A stretch of 64,000 bases of DNA from Polyangiaceae bacterium (GTDB lineage: Bacteria; Myxococcota_A; Polyangia; Polyangiales; Polyangiaceae), in contig JAFGBI010000077.1 of the NCBI GenBank assembly GCA_016933275.1, positions 1 through 64,000 on the forward strand, in the 5' to 3' direction. A model generated the notes under the pieces. That model had not been told where the DNA came from. It was given only the letters and a program-made list of their open reading frames with translations, and did not search any database. A program made the translations under genes and the position numbers. Position 1 is the first letter of the stretch. Every line of letters starts with the position of its first letter. This document shows positions 1 through 8,851 of the stretch, piece by piece.

Positions 1-331
1 ATTTCTCGGAACCACTGCAGAAGGATCCCACAAAGTAGGAAATGGATCAGATGGACCTACATCGGAAGGCACCTTGAAAGGGCTGGCTCCACGGGCTCAC
101 ATCCAGCCGAGAACACTCGCCGCCAGGTGCGCTGGAGCGCGAGGGGCATCCGAAGCGTTTGTGCGGTCCCGCGAGGCACGTGCCGAGCACCCAACGCGCG
201 GACGCGGACGAGTGCGTGGATACACGGGTCGGGGACTCCCTCGGTCTGCGAGAATTGGGCGCAGTCAACCGAATCACGTGGGTTCCCTGACGGGACGAGT
301 CCCTGCTCGTGCCCGACGCCGAGTACGTTTC
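1..331. other. Window edge, no gene recognised
   Basis: Several short open frames exist on both strands, but none has a recognisable domain, a good ribosome binding site or neighbour support. The segment lies beyond the 3' end of the WYL regulator. I see no terminator hairpin followed by a T run. Confidence 0.5.
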
Positions 332-1381
332 TCATCCCCCCCACCGTGCACCCCCCGTGTCCGCACGTCGTGACACGACCTCTACCGCGGCGGCGTCAAT
401 CGGCCCGTCGGTATAGAGCTGGGCCGCGGCGCCAAGCTCCTGGCGGACGGCCTGGCGAAGCTCTTGGGGAGCGACGGCCTCGGCGTCGGCGCCCCAGCCG
501 AGCACCCAGCGGAGGGCCTCGATCGTCCCGGTGACGCGGGCGCGAACGAGGGCGGAACCGTCGGGCATCGGCTCGAGCTCCTGATCGGGCACCAGCGGAT
601 ATTCGGCGGCAAAGCGCGCGGTGCGCGGGGACAGCCGCACGACCACCATCACCGTGGGGTCGCCGAGCCGGACCTTCACGGAGTGAGCGAGGAGCGCCTC
701 GAGATCCACCGCGGAGTGGTCGTCGGCGGGGACGTCGGTGGCGTGGGCGGCGGCGATGCGGGCGACCTTGAAGAGCCGGTAGTCCTGGCGCAGGTGGCAG
801 AAGGCGAAGAGGTACGGCTGATCGTGCACGAGGTGCAGCAGGAGCGGATCGATCTCGCGGCGGCGGGCGGCCTCGTCATCGTGGCCTTGGTACTCGAGGA
901 CGAGCCGGCGGTGGCCCGTCATGGTCGCGTCGAGGACCGCGACCAGCGCCGAGCGGCCGGTCGCTGCGATCCTTTGCGAGACTCGCGGCGCCTTGCTCTC
1001 CACGTGCGACCACTGGGCGAGGAGGTCATCGACCTCGCGGACCAACGCGGTCCCGTCCAGGGGGGCGAGCGCCTCTCGGGCCAGGCGTAGCGCCGCCACC
1101 TGGAGCAGCGAAGGCGTCACGGCGAGGGTGCGGAGGCCCTTCAGGCCCACCCGAGCCTCACCGTTGACGTTCACCCGCTCGAGCGCCACGTGAGCGCGCT
1201 CGAGCGTCTCGAGGTCACGGTAGAGGGTCGAACGGCTGACGCCGAGCTCCTCCGTGAGCTGCGCGATGGTGCGCGGCTGTCGCGCCTGGTTCAGCGTGTG
1301 CACCAGGTGCCAGAGTCGCGTGACCACGATCCGCTTGGCTCGAGTGCTGATGATCCCCTCCCCTAGAGCTGGAGAGTTCAT
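332..1381 (-). CDS. WYL-domain transcriptional regulator (HTH_11 + WYL)
   Basis: Predicted cytoplasmic DNA-binding regulator of about 349 residues. The N-terminal 70 residues form a helix-turn-helix (RTIAQLTEELGVSRSTLYRD). The centre and C-terminus fit a WYL ligand-sensing domain, with a long-chain 'DQPYLFAFCHLRQDYRLFKVARI' type segment (key residues Y, F, H, R) followed by a WCX-like tail. WYL regulators usually sense a nucleotide or other small ligand and act as repressors or activators. I chose the ATG at 1381 because the HTH begins about 30 residues later. The frame stays open to 2050, but that upstream part reads as a transposase remnant, and an ATG at 1450 is a possible alternative start. 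No clear Shine-Dalgarno precedes either start. The target is unknown. Confidence 0.8.
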   Translation of the reverse strand: MNSPALGEGIISTRAKRIVVTRLWHLVHTLNQARQPRTIAQLTEELGVSRSTLYRDLETLERAHVALERVNVNGEARVGLKGLRTLAVTPSLLQVAALRLAREALAPLDGTALVREVDDLLAQWSHVESKAPRVSQRIAATGRSALVAVLDATMTGHRRLVLEYQGHDDEAARRREIDPLLLHLVHDQPYLFAFCHLRQDYRLFKVARIAAAHATDVPADDHSAVDLEALLAHSVKVRLGDPTVMVVVRLSPRTARFAAEYPLVPDQELEPMPDGSALVRARVTGTIEALRWVLGWGADAEAVAPQELRQAVRQELGAAAQLYTDGPIDAAAVEVVSRRADTGGARWGG

Positions 1382-2087
1382 CACGACCGCCGGCGAGGAT
1401 CCATCGTCGAACGTCCGGATCGAGCGCGCGCCTTCAGCCACCCACGTCATCCTACTGGACGTATGGGAGGGGTCATCCCACGGCGTCGACGACGACCGGT
1501 CGCCGCCCGTGACGGCCGGTGCCTGGTGGATGTGCTCGTGCGCCGCGCTGACCGGAGCCTCCAACGCTGCCGAAGCAAGATTCTGGCAGGCGACGAGGGC
1601 ACCGAGCGAGGTGTCGAGGTAGAAGAGGTCTGCCAGGACTTCGCGGACCAGTCGCTCGCTCAGGTGGGAGGATCCCTGTAGGAGCGCCACCGTCGCGATC
1701 ACCGACGCCCCCAGTGCTCCCCGGGGCACCCCGCCCGACAGCGACCCACGGGTGACCTGCCCACACGCGGCGCAATCCAGAGCGTGCTGCGCGAACGCGC
1801 TCTCGCACCATCGGCCCGCCCCGCGCGTGCCCGCGATCGCGCGGCGAGCGGGGAGCGGAGTTGCAGCGCTCCACGTCGGCGGTCTCGCGGTGGCGTGCTC
1901 GCGTTGGGAGCGGGCGCCCCAGGGTGAACCACGCGGCGGCGACCCCACCCCGAGAGCGTCGCCGAGCGCGGGCTGGCCGAGCTCGGCTCCGCGAGCCGCC
2001 GATCGAGATCGCCTTCCGCGGGCCGTTTCTTGCGCGGGACCGCGATCCACGAGACGCTTCTGGCGTAGGTTCGACGAGGAGTGGACG
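1382..2087. other. Divergent intergenic region with element remnant
   Basis: This gap separates the minus-strand WYL regulator from the plus-strand beta-helix gene. It contains the IS66-like fragment listed separately. Apart from a good GAGGAG ribosome binding site at about 2076-2081 for the downstream gene, I see no conserved promoter boxes. Confidence 0.45.
1511..1810 (-). pseudogene. IS66-like transposase fragment
   Basis: About 100 codons read on the minus strand as an internal piece of an IS66-type transposase: a Cys-x2-Cys (LDCAACG), then GALGASVIATVALLQG, then SERLVREVLADLFYLDTSLG. This matches the family's zinc-finger, chamber and 'lSrR...dlfgv.lSlGt' pattern. The expected DET-W catalytic motif that should follow is garbled near 1480-1510, and no inverted ends or full-length frame exist. 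The fragment sits in the gap between the WYL regulator and the beta-helix gene, and it is in frame with the regulator, artificially extending it. I read it as a decayed element, recognised by pattern only. Confidence 0.5.
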
Positions 2088-3614
2088 ATGGCACGCGCTA
2101 GATCCTTCGTGGCTGGAACGGTCGCCCTGGCGTTCGCAACCCTCTCCCCCGGCGCGGGGGCTCAGTGCTACGTGGACAGCGAGGGCGGCGATGACGCCAA
2201 TGACGGACTGACCGAGGCGACTCCCATCCGATCGCAGGACGCCATCCCCGCCGGTTGCAACGAGATCCGCTATGCCCGCGGCAGTGTCTTCTACGAGCCG
2301 GTCGCGATCGGTGGCTTCGGGGGACCCGGCGGCGGGGCCGGAGCCCGTACCGTGTTCACCAAATACGGTGATCCAGCCCTACCCCTCCCCGCCTTCGTCA
2401 GCACCGAGACCGTCGTCAGCGCGTTCCAAGGCGGGGTCACCATCGACGGACTCCATCTCGAAGGCACCGAGGGGGCCTGCGTGTCGATCGGAGGCAACAG
2501 CCAGCTCTTGAACAACGACATCAGTCATTGTGCGGCGGGGATCATGCTGATGGGCGAGAATACCCTCGTCCAGGGGAATGTCGTCCACGATCTCGACAAG
2601 ATGCTGGCGGATTCGACCGACCCAGATGTCTACGTCAACGCGGTGGGCGGTGCGGAAGGTATCTTCATCAACGGCTCGAACAACGAGATCGCCTACAACT
2701 CGTTCATCAACTGCAAGACCGAGGCCGACTGGGTGACGGCCGAGTCCGGAGGCGTTGGCTACGACGGCGGCGCGACGGAGGTGGCCGTGTTGAATGGAGA
2801 GATCACGGGCGTGCGGGTCCACCACAACTTCGCCTACAACAGCTGTGGATTCTTCGAGGTGTCGGGCCGCGGTGTCTTCCGCGACTCGGAGTTTTATTAC
2901 AACGTGGCCATCGACAGCGCCTGGTTGTTCCTGCTCCAGGTCAACGAGACGACCCTCCAGAACATCTCCTGGACGAACAACACCGTCGTCCACCACGCGG
3001 ACTCCTACCTCCCGTCGGTGAGTATGATCTACCAGGGCGAGGTTTCCCCAGGCACCGTGAGCTTCACCAACAATTTGGTCATCTTCGCGGGCGCCCAGAC
3101 CTTCATGGCCGACGTGGACGCGAACATCGCCCAGACCAGGAACCTCATCGTGGACTACGATCCCGGGGTCCGTGACCTCGCCGGGATCACGGCCGAGGAT
3201 TTCGATCTGGTGGCCGGCAGCCCCGCCATCGATGCGGGACAGGTCACCGCGTACGCGCTCGATTACCTCAATCGCACCACCCCGGACCCGAGCGGGCTCC
3301 CGGACATCGGCGCCTTCGAGTTCGGCTCCGAGGTGGGGGCCGAGCGCCCGGCCGTTGCGCTCCCCGAACCGGAGCGCGGCACGCCGCCTGGTAGCGACGA
3401 TGGCGGATGCAGCTGCGGCGTTGCTCCGCCCTCGAAGGCCGGCTGGCCCTACTTCGCGCTGCTCGCGCTCGGTGGCCTGCTCGTCACGGACCGCCGCGAC
3501 CGCCGGCGTGGCGCTCGCTACGGCCGCTCGGCGAAGAGCTCATCGCGCGCCCGAGCCCAGCGCACGGCGTCCGGAGCGGCGAGCAGCAGCTCGCGGGAGT
3601 CGAACACCGAATAG
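2088..3614 (+). CDS. Secreted parallel beta-helix protein with MYXO-CTERM-like tail
   Basis: Surface or secreted protein of about 508 residues. A signal peptide (MARARSFVAGTVALAF..., cleavage near GAGA-Q) leads into 'YVDSEGGDDANDGLTEATP', the usual opening of right-handed beta-helix proteins of the pectin-lyase fold. Repeated N-N-x-I/V and hydrophobic rungs run to about residue 410. The C-terminus has a Cys pair (GGCSCG), a hydrophobic helix (YFALLALGGLLV) and basic RRDRRRG, which resembles a MYXO-CTERM sorting signal. ATG 2088 has GAGGAG seven bases upstream. The frame runs about 35 residues past the sorting tail and overlaps the 3' end of the convergent phosphatase gene by 97 bp. Substrate unknown; it could be a polysaccharide lyase or a purely structural adhesin. 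Confidence 0.8.
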   Translation: MARARSFVAGTVALAFATLSPGAGAQCYVDSEGGDDANDGLTEATPIRSQDAIPAGCNEIRYARGSVFYEPVAIGGFGGPGGGAGARTVFTKYGDPALPLPAFVSTETVVSAFQGGVTIDGLHLEGTEGACVSIGGNSQLLNNDISHCAAGIMLMGENTLVQGNVVHDLDKMLADSTDPDVYVNAVGGAEGIFINGSNNEIAYNSFINCKTEADWVTAESGGVGYDGGATEVAVLNGEITGVRVHHNFAYNSCGFFEVSGRGVFRDSEFYYNVAIDSAWLFLLQVNETTLQNISWTNNTVVHHADSYLPSVSMIYQGEVSPGTVSFTNNLVIFAGAQTFMADVDANIAQTRNLIVDYDPGVRDLAGITAEDFDLVAGSPAIDAGQVTAYALDYLNRTTPDPSGLPDIGAFEFGSEVGAERPAVALPEPERGTPPGSDDGGCSCGVAPPSKAGWPYFALLALGGLLVTDRRDRRRGARYGRSAKSSSRARAQRTASGAASSSSRESNTE

Positions 3615-4345
3615 TCACGGCCGTCCGGGTGCCGAACGACGCCACCCGCCTCGCGGACGAGCAGCGCCCCGGGCGCATGGTCCCAGGGCAGGAGGCGGTG
3701 GTAGACGACGTAGTCCTTCCGGTGGAGGGCGAGCGCTGCGTACTCTGCGGCTGCGCAGGCCACCCCCGGAACGAGGGTGTGACCGAAGGCCCGGGCGATG
3801 AGGGGCGCGCGGGTTCGAGAAGGCAAGAACCGCGCGTAGATGCTGCCCGAGAGCGGGCCTGTCATCGCGACCGTGGCTTCGGAGAACGCGATCGGCGCGC
3901 CGTTCATGAACGCGCCGCGACCGCGCTCGGCGGTGAGGAGCAGCTCCTCGAGGGGAAGGTAGATGCCGGAGGCGAGCAGCTCGCCCCTCTCCACCAGCAC
4001 CACCATGGTCCCGAAGGGGCCGTGACCGGACGCGAAGTTGCGCGTCCCATCGAGCGGATCGACCACCCAGACGGGATCGCTCGCGCCCAACCGCTCGAGG
4101 AGGGAGGGATCGGCCGCCGTCGCCTCTTCGCCCACGACCACGGACCCCGGCACGAGATCCGGGAGGCGTTCGCCGAAACGCTCCTCGGCGGCGCGGTCCG
4201 CCAGGGTGACGAGATCCGACGGATCCTCTGCGCTCGGCTTCGCGATCACCTCGGCAGCGGAGAGCTTCTGGTAGCGAGGAAGGATCTCCTCCGAGACCAC
4301 CTCATGGAGGATGACAGAGAGCTCGGTCAAGAGCGCGCTCGGCAT
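3518..4345 (-). CDS. Inositol monophosphatase-family phosphatase
   Basis: About 275 residues. Metal-dependent phosphatase of the IMPase/FBPase superfamily. It has the hallmark motifs in order: GEEAT, WVVDPLDGTRNF (the DPxDGTxxF metal-binding loop) and PWDHAPGALLVREAGG (the second signature). Members hydrolyse inositol-1-phosphate, histidinol phosphate or 3'-phosphoadenosine phosphate; the substrate cannot be assigned here. ATG 4345 is preceded by AGGAGG, but only two bases away, so a slightly different start is possible. The same frame is open farther upstream without homology. It is convergent with the beta-helix gene and lies downstream of the GT4 glycosyltransferase on the same strand, separated by 158 bases. 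Confidence 0.85.
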   Translation of the reverse strand: MPSALLTELSVILHEVVSEEILPRYQKLSAAEVIAKPSAEDPSDLVTLADRAAEERFGERLPDLVPGSVVVGEEATAADPSLLERLGASDPVWVVDPLDGTRNFASGHGPFGTMVVLVERGELLASGIYLPLEELLLTAERGRGAFMNGAPIAFSEATVAMTGPLSGSIYARFLPSRTRAPLIARAFGHTLVPGVACAAAEYAALALHRKDYVVYHRLLPWDHAPGALLVREAGGVVRHPDGRDYSVFDSRELLLAAPDAVRWARARDELFAERP

Positions 4346-4503
4346 GGCCTCCTGGTATGGTGACGGTCCACGGACGAGAACGCCAGTCTTCGGCGGTCCG
4401 TCCGCGCTGTCCCGCGTGGGCGCCCCCCGCTCGCATCTGGACGCGGCAGCGGCGACCGGCGACCGCGCCGAGGTTCTCGGAGCGGGAGACCGCCAACGGC
4501 CAG

Positions 4504-5607
4504 TCATGCGTTGATGAGTTCCAGGAACTCCCGCTCGATGCGGTCAACGCAGACCTCGATACCGTATTTCTTCACGGCCACGTCCCTGCAGCGCGCGCCG
4601 AGGGTGGGATCCCCCTCGCGCCACGCCAGCACGCTCGACATACATGCCGCGAGTTCCTCGACGCTCCCGGGTGAGAACAGGTGTTCCGGGAAATCGGGGC
4701 CCAACACCTCGGGGATACCGCCGATGGTGCTACCGATGGCGGGGACGCCACAGGCCATGCTCTCGAGGAGCGTGAGACCCAGCGCCTCGTCCCCGACACT
4801 CGGCAAGACCGAGACGTCGCTGGCGCGAAACAAGCGCTCGGGATCCGCTATCCTCCCGATGAAGCGGACGCGATGGCCGGCCGATGTCGCGGCCAGCCCC
4901 TGGAGCTCGCGGAGGTACCCATCCCCGGCGAGCACCGTGCTCCCCGCGATCAACAGATGGGAATCGACGGTGGGACTCCGTTCGCAGACCAGACCGAACG
5001 CGCGGATGAGCACGTCGACGCCCTTCTGCGGATCGAGGCGTCCCACGTAGCTTACGACCCGAGCCCCCGGCGGCAAGCCGAAGCTGGCGCGGGCGACCGC
5101 GGGGTCTTCGGGACCGAACCGCATGGTATCGATCCCGTTCGGAATGATTCGCACCTTGGACGACGGTATGTCGAACGCACGACGCCAGGCGGCCGCCGTC
5201 GCTTCCGTCAAGGTGAGGAGTCGGTCCGCATCGTTCAGCGCCCACCGAGCCGCTCGACCCATCGGGTTCGGGTACAAGTGAAGGTGGCACACGCACTTCG
5301 CTCGAAGCGCGCGCGCCAACAGGATCAGGCTAACGATGCGGCTCCCGTTGTGCCCGTACACGAGCACGTTCCTGCTTCTGACCAGCGTGGCCAATTCCGG
5401 TAGCAGCGCCCCGAGGTCGCGCGGCTTCTTCAGAACGAAGACGCGATGGCAGAACCGCTCGTACTCTGCCACGAGCTCACCCTCGTGGTTGCAGATGGTG
5501 GTGATCGTATGGCCGCGCTGGGCCAGCCCGGAGGCGAAGGACAGCGCGGCGATTTCCGTTCCCCCGCGACTCCGTGTCGGATAGCCGAGGATGAGGACGA
5601 TCCGCAT
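4504..5607 (-). CDS. Glycosyltransferase family 4 (GT-B fold)
   Basis: About 367 residues. Retaining glycosyltransferase that probably moves a sugar from a nucleotide donor to a lipid-linked or surface glycan. The N-terminal acceptor domain opens with MRIVLILGYPTRSRGGTEIA, the GGTE loop typical of the family. The donor domain has VVSYVGRLDPQKGVDVLI and the E-x7-E motif in EALGLTLLESMACGVPAIGS followed by GGIPEVLG. ATG 5607 starts exactly at the first beta strand; the frame is open 14 codons farther without homology. Fucose-synthesis and phosphatase genes nearby suggest envelope glycan assembly, but acceptor and sugar are unknown. Confidence 0.85.
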   Translation of the reverse strand: MRIVLILGYPTRSRGGTEIAALSFASGLAQRGHTITTICNHEGELVAEYERFCHRVFVLKKPRDLGALLPELATLVRSRNVLVYGHNGSRIVSLILLARALRAKCVCHLHLYPNPMGRAARWALNDADRLLTLTEATAAAWRRAFDIPSSKVRIIPNGIDTMRFGPEDPAVARASFGLPPGARVVSYVGRLDPQKGVDVLIRAFGLVCERSPTVDSHLLIAGSTVLAGDGYLRELQGLAATSAGHRVRFIGRIADPERLFRASDVSVLPSVGDEALGLTLLESMACGVPAIGSTIGGIPEVLGPDFPEHLFSPGSVEELAACMSSVLAWREGDPTLGARCRDVAVKKYGIEVCVDRIEREFLELINA

Positions 5608-5672
5608 GGAGTCGGATCCGGTACGACTGCCCGCGCTCATCCGAAGCACGCTACTGGGGAGCTACTCTCGGG

Positions 5673-6311
5673 TCAAGCGGGCCACCCCGACTCCGACGAG
5701 CGAGTCGAGGCCCTCATCGGGAACGCAATGCCGCGCGCCGTGCGTGCACGGTGCCTCGAGCACGCAACCCCTGGGAGATCGCCGCGCGGGGGCTCGGTGG
5801 GGTGCGGGCCAACCAAGCCCCCGCGCACACGAGAGCGGGGGCGAGCGCTGCTCGCGACCAAGGTCAACTCGCCGACCGCTAGCTCGCGGATCGCCGGCAG
5901 GTACCAGGTCGAGTGGTAGGCGGATTGCGCCACATCGAGCTTGTGGATCGCTCGGTATTGCTTGTAGCGGGCCAGCCGTTCGTGACAGCGGATGCGCTCG
6001 ACGGCGTTCTCGGCCTGGCCATAGGCAACCAGCTCGCAGAAGAAGTCGAGGGCGGTCCCCTGAAGCCCGCAGGCCGTCGCGAACTGATGCGCCATCTCGG
6101 GTGTGAGGTTGCGCTCCCCGTCCATCACCAGTTTGAGGTAGTTCGAGGAACGGAGCCCCGCGCGCTTCGAGAAGGACCGGTGCGAGAACCCGTACTCGTT
6201 GGCCTTCCGCTCCGCGTAGTGGTCACGGAGGCACGCGCGGTAATCGAGGTACTCGAGAATGTTTACTGAACCTGTCTTTGAAACACCCAGAGCGTGAACC
6301 TGGTATGCCAA
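5673..6311 (-). pseudogene. TIGR02147-family protein, C-terminally truncated
   Basis: The first 140 residues match the TIGR02147 family seen in myxobacteria and Fibrobacteres: YRACLRDHYAERKANEYGFS, a helix-turn-helix-like FSKRAGLRSSNYLKLVMDG, then WYLPAIRELA. Normally about 120 more residues follow this last motif. Here the rest (GELTLVASSARPRSRV... to the stop at 5673) is Arg/Pro-rich and unlike the family, so the gene looks cut by deletion or frameshift. The frame begins at TTG 6311; the true start is uncertain. Family members are putative regulators often found near secreted-protein genes. The remaining N-terminal half could still bind DNA. Confidence 0.55.
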
Positions 6312-6626
6312 AAAGTCCTATGATTTCTGGGATCGTCACGCTCCTATCGTTTACTACATGTAAACGAAATGCCGCCATCTGGGCCTCTGCCGCGGCTCCC
6401 CGCCTCGTCGAGCCACGGCATTCGCGGCGGAGGCGGCCTTTTGCGGAGGTCCTGGCCATTCGGATCGCGCTTGGGCTGGATGGGTGCCGGCTATCCGTCG
6501 GGCCGGCAGGTCATGCCGAGCCGCGTTCGCGCGAACGGCGCGTCTTTCGTGCGTCCTGCCGCCTCCATCCCCGTCGGGCCCACCAGGGCTTCCCATCACC
6601 TCGCGTAGATGGCATGAATTCTGCTC
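6312..6626. promoter_or_regulatory. Divergent intergenic region with AT-rich palindrome
   Basis: Between the truncated TIGR02147 gene and GDP-fucose synthase. The left part (6300-6370) is clearly more AT-rich than its surroundings. It holds a perfect inverted repeat at 6348-6366, CGTTTAC-TACAT-GTAAACG (7-bp arms, 5-base spacer), which looks like an operator. A half site GTTTACT recurs near 6261-6267 inside the start region of the minus-strand gene. The right part has no recognisable element. Confidence 0.45.
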
Positions 6627-7583
6627 ATGCCACCACCGATGCCGAAGGCGGCTCGCGTGTATGTCGCGGGCAACCGTGGCCTCGTCGGTTCGGCCATCGA
6701 GCGCCGTCTGCGCGGAGGTGGGTTCACGAACCTGATCGGTAGCGACCGCGACGATTTCGACCTGACCGATCCGCGCGCGACCGACGCCTTCTTCGGGCGC
6801 GAACGTCCCGAGTACGTGTTCGTGGCCGCGGCGAAGGTCGGCGGGATCAAGGCCAACGACACCTATCCGGCGGATTTCATCCGCATCAACCTTCAGATCC
6901 AGACCAACATCATCGACGCGGCCTTCCGCCATCGGGTGAAAAAGCTACTCTTCCTGGGAAGCTCCTGCATCTATCCGAAATACACACCGCAACCCATGCG
7001 GGAGGAGCACCTCCTGACCGGCAAGCTCGAGCCGACCAACGACGCCTATTCGTTGGCCAAGATCGCCGGGATCGTGATGTGCAAGTCCTACAATCGACAG
7101 CACGGCACCAATTTCATCGCCGCGATGCCGACGAACCTGTACGGCCCCAACGACAACTTCGATCTCGCCGGAAGCCACGTGCTCCCGGCCTTGATCCGGA
7201 AACTCCACGAGGCGAAGACCCGCGGGGAGGCAACCGCCGAGGTATGGGGGTCGGGGAACGCGCGACGCGAGTTTCTGTACGTCGACGATCTGGCGGATGC
7301 GTTGGTATTTCTCATGGATCACTTCGATGCGGGACGCGACCACGAAGAAGAGAAGATGTTCGTCAACGTGGGGGTCGGTGAGGACGTCACCATCCGGGAG
7401 CTCGCGGAGCTCGTGCGCGAGGTGGTGGGGTTCGAGGGTGAGCTCACCTTCAACCGAGCCATGCCGGACGGGACCCCGCGCAAGCTCCTCGACGTGAGTC
7501 GCCTCTCGGCGCTCGGCTGGCGGCCGAAGACCGCGCTCGCCGAGGGCGTGCGCGCCCTCTACGACTGGTACGTCCATCACTGA
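6627..7583 (+). CDS. fcl: GDP-L-fucose synthase
   Basis: 318 residues, the normal family length. It converts GDP-4-keto-6-deoxy-D-mannose to GDP-L-fucose by 3,5-epimerisation and NADPH-dependent 4-reduction in the cytoplasm. Seen: a Rossmann opening VYVAGNRGLVGSAIERRL, FVAAAKVGGIKANDTYPADF, the catalytic Ser region SSCIYPK, the YSLAKIAG YxxxK pair, and NLYGPNDNFDLAGSHVLPAL, all diagnostic for this enzyme rather than generic epimerases. ATG 6627 is used; ATG 6639 is an alternative. No GDP-mannose 4,6-dehydratase is in the window, so its partner must lie elsewhere. The product would feed a fucosylated surface glycan. Confidence 0.92.
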   Translation: MPPPMPKAARVYVAGNRGLVGSAIERRLRGGGFTNLIGSDRDDFDLTDPRATDAFFGRERPEYVFVAAAKVGGIKANDTYPADFIRINLQIQTNIIDAAFRHRVKKLLFLGSSCIYPKYTPQPMREEHLLTGKLEPTNDAYSLAKIAGIVMCKSYNRQHGTNFIAAMPTNLYGPNDNFDLAGSHVLPALIRKLHEAKTRGEATAEVWGSGNARREFLYVDDLADALVFLMDHFDAGRDHEEEKMFVNVGVGEDVTIRELAELVREVVGFEGELTFNRAMPDGTPRKLLDVSRLSALGWRPKTALAEGVRALYDWYVHH

Positions 7584-7633
7584 GCCCGACCAGCGCCCGC
7601 GGCGGCCCGAGCGACGACGCCGCAGACGCCGCG

Positions 7634-8743
7634 CTACCCCCCCGCGAGCCAGACCAGGGCATCGCGATAGAGACTTGCCTCGCGCTCCAGCGCAACCTCG
7701 TGGGCGAGGGTGGCGGGGGTCACGACCCGCAACGACACTCCGCTCTGTTCGACCCAGACTCCGGCGCGGCGTGTCTCGTGCACGACGGAATCGTGAACAC
7801 CGGTGAGGAGGACCACGCGGTGAAGGCTCGAGCGGCCCTTGGCCAGAAGGCTCGGGCCACCCGGGCCAAGGTAGCCGTCGCTGGCGCCGAGGATGAGCCA
7901 TCGGTTGAAGGTGCGTGGCGCCCGAACCCCAACGTTCATGGCCACGAACGCGCCCTCGCTGAAGCCGATGAGCGTGTTGCCGTAGAGCTGAACACGGCGT
8001 CCGTACCTGTCGCGCAGGGCGCGAAGGGACTTCGTGACGACGAGGCTACCCGCAGGCCAGTCGTTGTTCCAGGTGCGGCCCCCGGCGTAGTACCCTGCCC
8101 CGCCCGGACACACGAGCCAACCGAAGCTACGAGCGATGGGCGCCCAACGTCGGCAGTCGCGAGCGGGATCCCCACCGCGCCCGTGGAGATACATGATGAC
8201 GGGCGCCAACCCGAGACGCCGCCGACCGACGGGCTCGAAGTAGTAGACGGGGCCGGCACCCGGTACCTCGAGCGTCTGCAGACCGGGGCTCGCGGCCGCA
8301 GCGGTGGCCTCGGCCGAAGCATCGTCCCGCCGGTTTTCCGCCGGGGGGATGAGGAGGGACTGACCCACGCGCAGGACGTCGGTCTCCCGGATGCCGTTCG
8401 CGCGCGCCAGACTCGAAATGGAGACACGGTGGCGGAGCGCGATGGATCCCAGCGTGTCTCCGCCCACGACCGAGTACCTGGCGCGAACGCCCGCAGGGGC
8501 CCCCGGGTTGGTTGACGCGGAGACTCGGTCTGGGATGACGAGCCGCTTGCCGACGGGCAGGATATCGCCGGGACGCATGTGGTTCGTCCGGGCAAGCTCG
8601 GCGGTCGAGACGTCGTATCGTCTGGCGATCCCGCCCAGGGTCTGCCCCGGCACCACCACGTGGACACGCGCCTCTCCTTGGGCATTCGCCACCAAACCCA
8701 GCAGAAAGCCCGTCAATAGTAGGAGCCGAACCCATGACGGCAT
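7634..8743 (-). CDS. Secreted double-LysM alpha/beta-hydrolase-like protein
   Basis: About 369 residues. A signal peptide (MPSWVRLLLLTGFLLGLVANAQ) is followed by two LysM modules, HVVVPGQTLGGIARRYDVS and YSVVGGDTLGSIALRHRVS, that bind peptidoglycan or related glycans. From about residue 165 a C-terminal alpha/beta-hydrolase domain follows, with a YLHGRGGDP oxyanion loop and LIGFSEGAFVAMN nucleophile elbow (G-F-S-E-G). The hydrolase resembles feruloyl-esterase/phospholipase-type proteins. It probably acts in the periplasm or on the cell surface on an ester in the envelope. ATG 8743 was chosen because the signal peptide starts there; no strong ribosome binding site is visible. It is convergent with fcl. 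Confidence 0.75.
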   Translation of the reverse strand: MPSWVRLLLLTGFLLGLVANAQGEARVHVVVPGQTLGGIARRYDVSTAELARTNHMRPGDILPVGKRLVIPDRVSASTNPGAPAGVRARYSVVGGDTLGSIALRHRVSISSLARANGIRETDVLRVGQSLLIPPAENRRDDASAEATAAAASPGLQTLEVPGAGPVYYFEPVGRRRLGLAPVIMYLHGRGGDPARDCRRWAPIARSFGWLVCPGGAGYYAGGRTWNNDWPAGSLVVTKSLRALRDRYGRRVQLYGNTLIGFSEGAFVAMNVGVRAPRTFNRWLILGASDGYLGPGGPSLLAKGRSSLHRVVLLTGVHDSVVHETRRAGVWVEQSGVSLRVVTPATLAHEVALEREASLYRDALVWLAGG

Positions 8744-8851
8744 CGTCACGCGGTGACGTAGCACGGCATCGGGAGCAGGGGAAAGCAACCGGGTCCACGA
8801 TCGGGACGAACGCCACCGAACGCCGCGGTCGCCCCCGTCCCGAGATCGGGA

